Assembly: GCA_031275405.1 (NCBI GenBank)
Contig: JAISOV010000024.1
Span: forward strand, 1 to 64,000
Reading direction: 5' to 3'
Length of the DNA stretch: 64,000 nucleotides
From: Clostridium sp.
Lineage (GTDB): Bacteria; Bacillota; Clostridia; Lachnospirales; Lachnospiraceae
A model generated the notes under the pieces. It ran no database searches, was not told the DNA's origin, and was given only the letters and a program-made list of their open reading frames with translations. Made by a program: the position numbers and the translations under genes. This document shows positions 59,529 through 64,000 of this stretch, piece by piece (positions within the stretch are counted from its first letter, which is position 1; each line of letters opens with the position of its first letter).

Positions 59529-61344
59529 ATATCTCGGAACAGCTGGATGGGGAATGAAGCTGATGTTCAGAACCTCAGCCTTTCATTTTCTTGTTCTTTT
59601 TATATTCAGTTTGTTCAACGGATGCATTGCACCGATGAATGCCTTGATTTGGAAAAATTTTTTGAACCAATTGATTCTGATAACAGATCATGGATGGAAG
59701 CTTGGTAACATTGAATTTACTTACCTGGCGCTATTGTCCATGCTCCCCATAATCAATTATATGATTACAGCCATTACGCAATATATCAAGCAGACTTATA
59801 GTGATATTTTGGATATCCATATTACTCAGTCCGTATTAAACAAATCTATGCTTTTTCCTATGAAGTTTTTTGATGATTCCAAAATATATAACGATATCAA
59901 CATAGCGATTTCCAGAACAAGCCAAAACTGTGTGGGACTATTGGATGCCTTTGCGGAAATCATTTTTTTAATCGTACAGGCTGTGAGTTTTGCTATGATT
60001 CTCATCCGATTTGATTGGTTCGTCGTAGGAATGGCTTTTATATCCGCATTGCCGGTTTTACGGATTTCTTTACGGTCCAATGAATATTGGTATCTTGTTT
60101 TGAATCAACGGATAGAAAAGTTAAGATTGATCCATTATTTAAAAATGCTTCTCATTAAAAATGAAAATATAAAAGAAATGAAAATATTTCATGTGGGCAA
60201 GAAAATCATGGGGATGATTCAAAAAAACCAGCAGGAATTTTTGCGGGAAGATTGTAAGGCCAGAAAGAGAATATCCGTCCGTAAGACAGCGGCGCAGACA
60301 TTGGATGAACTCTGCTCTTTGGCGGTCAAGGCATGGATATTGATCAAAGCGATAGATTCAAAAGCCTCCGTCGGCAGTGTGGTTTTATATTTCAATGCAC
60401 AGGAAAGCTTAAAAAGCGCGATCGTTGCCGTGCTAAGCCAATTAGCCAAGATGCATGATCATATGCTTTATCTTCAAACATTACGTACCCTTGAAGAAAT
60501 GGAAATGAAGGAAGAGTCAGTCAGCGGATTTAATCCTTCATTTCGGTTCATTGAATTTAAGAATGTCACATTTGCTTATCCAGGACAGAAACGAAATGTA
60601 TTAGAAAATTTGACATTTCGATTTGAGCGTGGAAAAACTTATTCCATCGTGGGATTGAATGGCGCGGGAAAAACTACCTTGTTAAAGCTTCTCCTGGGAT
60701 TGTACGAGCCGACTGAAGGAGGTATTTTTATCGATGAAATAAATCTCAAGGACATTCGGAGAGAGGATTATCATCAGCATATCAGCGCTGTTTTTCAAGA
60801 TTTTGTGAAATATCCTTTTTCCGTGAAAGAAAATATTGTGTTGACCGATCAGACGGAATGGAACCGGATCCGTCTGGAAAGCGCAATGGATCTAGCGTGC
60901 TTCAGAGAATGTGTCAACGGCCTACCGGAAGGAATCGATACCTTATTGATGAAAGAATGGAATGGCGGAACAGACATCTCGCAGGGGCAGTGGCAGAAAG
61001 TCGCCATTGCGAGATGTTACTATAAAGACGCGGAAATTGTCATTTTAGACGAGCCATTTTCCTCTGTGGATATAGAAACCGAAAATCATATCATCAGAAC
61101 TATGAACAAGGGAAGCGGCGGTAAGCTGAATATCTTTATCACACACCATTTTGCCAGCCTATCTATGGCAGATGAGATTCTTGTGATGGAGGAAGGAAAG
61201 ATTGCAGAAAACGGAAACCATAGCGCATTATGGAAGCTGAAGGGTCAATATTATCATCTGTATGCTATGCAATCAGAACATCTGCGGGCATTAGAACAAG
61301 GCAGGCTGGGTCTGACTGAAAGGGCAGACTGCGCGGCGGTCTGA
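59494..61344 (+). CDS. ABC exporter, fused membrane and ATPase domains
   Basis: 617 residues: six transmembrane helices in the first 320 residues, then an ATPase domain with GLNGAGKTTLLKLLLG (Walker A), AVFQDFVKYPFSVKENIVL (Q-loop), TDISQGQWQKVAIARC (signature as ISQGQ, a variant common in peptide exporters) and EIVILDEPFSSVD (Walker B). There is no N-terminal C39 peptidase, so leader removal would need another enzyme, such as the M16 protein beside it. GGAGG touches the ATG at 59494; a TTG at 59503 lies 9 nt from GGAGG and may be the true start. Confidence 0.88.
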   Translation: MKSLEHRLWKNKYLGTAGWGMKLMFRTSAFHFLVLFIFSLFNGCIAPMNALIWKNFLNQLILITDHGWKLGNIEFTYLALLSMLPIINYMITAITQYIKQTYSDILDIHITQSVLNKSMLFPMKFFDDSKIYNDINIAISRTSQNCVGLLDAFAEIIFLIVQAVSFAMILIRFDWFVVGMAFISALPVLRISLRSNEYWYLVLNQRIEKLRLIHYLKMLLIKNENIKEMKIFHVGKKIMGMIQKNQQEFLREDCKARKRISVRKTAAQTLDELCSLAVKAWILIKAIDSKASVGSVVLYFNAQESLKSAIVAVLSQLAKMHDHMLYLQTLRTLEEMEMKEESVSGFNPSFRFIEFKNVTFAYPGQKRNVLENLTFRFERGKTYSIVGLNGAGKTTLLKLLLGLYEPTEGGIFIDEINLKDIRREDYHQHISAVFQDFVKYPFSVKENIVLTDQTEWNRIRLESAMDLACFRECVNGLPEGIDTLLMKEWNGGTDISQGQWQKVAIARCYYKDAEIVILDEPFSSVDIETENHIIRTMNKGSGGKLNIFITHHFASLSMADEILVMEEGKIAENGNHSALWKLKGQYYHLYAMQSEHLRALEQGRLGLTERADCAAV

Positions 61345-61381
61345 CTGTGATGTGCGGATAGCGCACGGAAGGGAGTTCCGA

Positions 61382-62290
61382 ATGAAAATCTCGATTCAAA
61401 ACATCAGTAAGAAATACGGAAAGAAAACGGCGGTCCATAAGGTCAGCCTCGATCTGGGAAATGGCATTTATGGCTTAATCGGAGCAAACGGCGCCGGTAA
61501 GACGACCCTGATGAATATGATTTGCGGCGTAACGAATCCCAGTGAGGGCAAGATCTATTTAGACGGGAAAGAAGTATCCGGTTTTACGCGTCAATATCGC
61601 GCTTTGCTTGGATACTTGCCGCAGAGTTTCGGCTGTGACAATACGTTTACCGTGGATGATTATCTGGATTATATGTTATGTTTGAAAGGGATCAGCGGCA
61701 AAAAAGAACGGGAAGCCAAGGAGCGGCTGCTGACAGAGCTGAACCTGAAGAAATACCGGACGGACAAAGTCTGCAGACTGAGCGGAGGCACGAAAAGAAG
61801 GGTAGGCGTGGCACAGGCGCTGCTTGGGAATCCGATGATATTGGTTTTTGATGAACCTACGGCGGGACTGGATCCCGGAGAAAGAGCCAAAATGAGACAG
61901 CTGATTGCCGGTATGGGAACGGACAGGATCGTACTGCTCTCGACGCATATCGTGTCTGATATCGAAAATATCGCAACCTGTAATCTGTTCATGAAGGATG
62001 GCGAACTGGTCGCGACGGGCAGCACCGACCAGCTGATCTCCGGTTTAGAAGGGAAGGTCTGGTCCGTCTTACAAGAAAACGGCGGCGACGTTCCAAAAGT
62101 AAACGGTGAAATCATCAATATACATCCGGAAGCAAACCATAAGATCAAGATCAGATATTTTGGCCAGGCGGATCCGGAACGGAAAGCGACAAGGGAGCCA
62201 GCCAATCTGGAAGACGTCTATTTCTGCTATGCCCATGAACACGCCCCTGCGTATAGGCACGGAAGCGCAGAAGGAGGGGAAGAAGGATGA
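61382..62290 (+). CDS. ABC transporter ATPase, BcrA/immunity type
   Basis: 302 residues: IQNISKKYGKKTAVHKVSLD, GANGAGKTTLMNMICG (Walker A), CRLSGGTKRRVGVAQALLG (signature) and MILVFDEPTAGLDP (Walker B) define the BcrA-type ATPase, followed by a C-terminal regulatory extension. Partner permease follows with ATGA overlap. Such pairs often expel bacteriocins or antibiotics and give self-protection. The ATG at 61382 has AAGGGAG at 9 nt; the start at 61352 lacks one. Codon use and GC content are clearly higher than in the preceding exporter gene. Confidence 0.9.
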   Translation: MKISIQNISKKYGKKTAVHKVSLDLGNGIYGLIGANGAGKTTLMNMICGVTNPSEGKIYLDGKEVSGFTRQYRALLGYLPQSFGCDNTFTVDDYLDYMLCLKGISGKKEREAKERLLTELNLKKYRTDKVCRLSGGTKRRVGVAQALLGNPMILVFDEPTAGLDPGERAKMRQLIAGMGTDRIVLLSTHIVSDIENIATCNLFMKDGELVATGSTDQLISGLEGKVWSVLQENGGDVPKVNGEIINIHPEANHKIKIRYFGQADPERKATREPANLEDVYFCYAHEHAPAYRHGSAEGGEEG

Positions 62291-63517
62291 AGAAACTGCT
62301 CGGACTGGAAATCAGGCATATCCTGAAAATGCGCAGTACCCTGGCCACGTTTGCCATCCTGTGCCTTGCGGCGATAGGGGTAGCCGTCATATCCAGCTAT
62401 GGAGAAACTGCATTCCGTCTGAAACAGGACGGAACAGGGGAACGCTTATCCGGCATTGCCGCCCAGAAAGAAATCCGGATGGCAGACACGGAAGGCGTCT
62501 TATCCGAAGAAAGGCTGCTGGAGGTGTTCCGGAAGCAGCGCCCCCTTTTTGACCGGTATGGACTGTATCCTCCGGAGGAAGTCTTCGTAAAAGAGGTGTT
62601 TCCGGACAACCGGATCCTGAGAATCCTGTCCTCCGTCTACCGGAAGGAGGACGGCAGCTACGACCCTGCGTTCCTGGGAAAGCTGACCGAGGCGGATATC
62701 CTGGATTTTTATGAAAGGCGCGGGGAGATGATCCGGAAGCATTACGCGGGAAGCTACGGGGAAGGCTCCGTCGTCTATGAAAAGGTCATGCGGGAAGAAA
62801 GCAGGGTCTCCACGCCCTTCCCTTACTACACCTTCTCCGGCTGGCCTAATGCCTTGCAGAACCTGGGAGCGCTCCTGGGGATCCTGGTCTTCCTGTCGGC
62901 CCTCCTGCTGACGGCGCAGTTCTCCGGAAACTACCAGAACGGCGCGGACGCCATCTACCGAACCACCAGATACGGACGCAGGGAGCTGGCCCTGGCCAGG
63001 TTCCTGGCGGCGGCCCTGGTAAGCTGCCTGTGCTATGTCCTGCTGATCTCTCTTTATACGGGCCTGTCGGTCGCGTTCTTCGGAAAGAACGGGTTGAAGG
63101 CCCCGGTGCAGCTGTTTGACGCTTACGCGGTGAAACCGTATGTGGTCGGGCAGGTATATGTGCGGCTCGTACTGATGGGGGCATTGACCCTGACGGCGAT
63201 GCTGGCCGTTTCCATGTACCTTGCCGCCCGGATCCAGAGCAGGGTCTATGCCATGTCGCTTGTGCTGGCGCTGCTCCTTCTCCCGGCTGTCCTGGGGGGG
63301 GATCCCGGGCCTGCCGCCGTTTCTTTATCTGGTATGCGACGTCCTGCCGTCCGGCGGACTGGGGTTCTACGGGGAGCTGCTGGGAACGGATTATTATGTG
63401 TTCGGAAGCTGTGCGGTATGGTCTCCGGTCATGATTCTGGCGGGGGCGGCCGTAAACATCCTGGTCTGGGTGCCTCTGGCGGTAAGATCTTATGTGCGTC
63501 ATCAGGAAAGCAGATGA
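62287..63517 (+). pseudogene. ABC-2 type permease with C-terminal frameshift at a G8 tract
   Basis: The gene starts inside the ATPase stop (ATGA) and encodes helices LRNLGALLGILVFLSALLLT-like, ALVSCLCYVLLISLYTGLSV, LTLTAMLAVSMYLAA and SLVLALLLLPAVLG. At a run of eight G (63294-63301) the frame leaves the hydrophobic path for a polar Arg/Gly-rich tail to 63549. With one G less it continues IPGLPPFLYLVCDVLPSGGL, WSPVMILAGAAVNILVWVPL and AVRSYVRHQESR to a stop at 63515-63517. The restored product (about 410 residues) is a normal partner of the ATPase. Whether this is a phase switch, mutation or read error is open. Confidence 0.82.
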
Positions 63518-63539
63518 CAATGTCCAAAAGTCCAAAAGG

Positions 63540-63914
63540 CTTGCACTGACATGGGTTGCGGTCGTGCCGGGAATGACGGCAAAAACGATAGAGGGCGCAA
63601 GCGTTTTTGCCTATCCGCTGATGTTTCTTCCGTTCCTAAGCTCGGCGTTCGTCCCGACGGAAACTATGCCCGCCGCCGTCCGTTGGTTTGCGGAGAACCA
63701 GCCCGTAACGTCAATCGTGGACACGGTTCGCTCCTTGCCAAACTCCCAACCTGTCGGAAGCGGACTGTGGGCTGCGCTCGCATGGTGCGTCGGTATAGGC
63801 GCGGCGTTTTGGGCGCTGTCGGTGAGGGTCTACAGGAAGAAAGGGCGCCGAGGCTTACCGACAGAGGGTACAAGCGCCCCATTCGGCTGGAATTTTTCAG
63901 AAGTATCGACGTGA
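63540..63914 (+). pseudogene. DrrB/ABC-2 permease fragment
   Basis: LALTWVAVVPGMTAKTIEGA, FLPFLSSAFVPTETMPAAVR, NQPVTSIVDTVRSL and LAWCVGIGAAFWALSVRVYR form the C-terminal half of DrrB-type ABC-2 permeases (drug export). No start or N-terminal half exists; family similarity begins near 63540 and ends near 63842, after which the tail is the antisense of a recombinase fragment. It is unrelated to the permease just before it. Confidence 0.75.
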
Positions 63915-64000
63915 CGTCTTCCGCCTCGGCTTTTTCCATTAGCTCCCGCCAGCCGTGACGGTCGAAAGCCCGGCCCGGCACAAAGCGGCCGCTTCCCTCA
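63870..64000 (-). pseudogene. Serine recombinase fragment (runs off the window)
   Basis: The minus strand reads FDRHGWRELMEKAEAEDVTS then ILLKNSSRMGR, the segment after the catalytic serine in large serine recombinases (RPGW..LM...V..IL.KD.SR.GR). It enters from the right window edge and loses similarity after MGR, where the permease fragment begins, so it is a broken mobility gene. Confidence 0.6.

Overview
The window looks like a chromosomal segment of a gut Firmicute, most likely a Lachnospiraceae (Clostridia). The core genes (glyA, clpX, glmS, an HtrA-type protease, alpha-phosphohexomutase, LCP and polyprenyl glycosylphosphotransferase genes, a Csp-like S8 peptidase) are of that type, ribosome binding sites are strong AGGAGG-type, and the accessory DNA is typical of conjugative elements of gut clostridia. 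The species cannot be fixed from sequence reading alone.

Layout. 1-6.1 kb is mobile-element debris: an ISL3-type transposase tail, a cysteine desulfurase gene without its 5' part that is translationally coupled to a DUF3990/small protein/DUF3791 module, a complete three-recombinase (RIT-type) transposon with 156-bp terminal inverted repeats, and a small transposon-transfer-associated gene. 6.2-26.9 kb is one leftward operon of seven tightly coupled genes behind a clear promoter: XRE regulator, AlbA_2 regulator, SNF2 helicase (frameshifted), Eco57I/PglX-like adenine methyltransferase, a 2112-residue DEAD-like helicase with a DUF1998-like C-terminus, a UvrD-like helicase with a RelE-like N-terminus, and a DEAH helicase with a nuclease-like C-terminus. 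This resembles class 1 DISARM, but drmA and drmB appear fused, the drmC phospholipase-D gene is absent, and two extra helicases are present. It is the best candidate for an undescribed system here. Two patches of the methyltransferase gene are packed with perfect inverted repeats.

27-35.7 kb is a gene graveyard mixed with intact small genes: decayed DUF3795 and HTH genes, a pair of DUF4230 membrane proteins, an autoregulated WYL repressor, then VOC, PPOX, GNAT, DUF5680, RibD-like and DinB genes, of which at least four carry frameshifts or nonsense codons. A 24-bp perfect hairpin marks the border with core DNA. 35.7-57.6 kb is denser, GC-rich core DNA, mostly leftward: glyA, an S8 peptidase, a heavy-metal P-type ATPase with a separate HMA protein, a QueD-like gene, clpX, a trypsin-like protease, glmS, and a surface-glycan locus (three GT2 glycosyltransferases, LCP ligase, priming glycosyltransferase, phosphohexomutase).

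57.9-64 kb is a second accessory patch reading rightward: a decayed membrane protein gene, a 72-bp-period tandem duplication of a promoter-like region, an unusual half-size M16 metallopeptidase, an ABC exporter, a Bcr-type ABC ATPase and a permease broken at a G8 tract, then fragments of a DrrB-type permease and a serine recombinase. Base composition changes sharply from AT-rich to GC-rich between the exporter and the Bcr-type ATPase, so the patch is a mosaic. It resembles a peptide (RiPP or bacteriocin) processing, export and immunity locus with no recognisable precursor gene.
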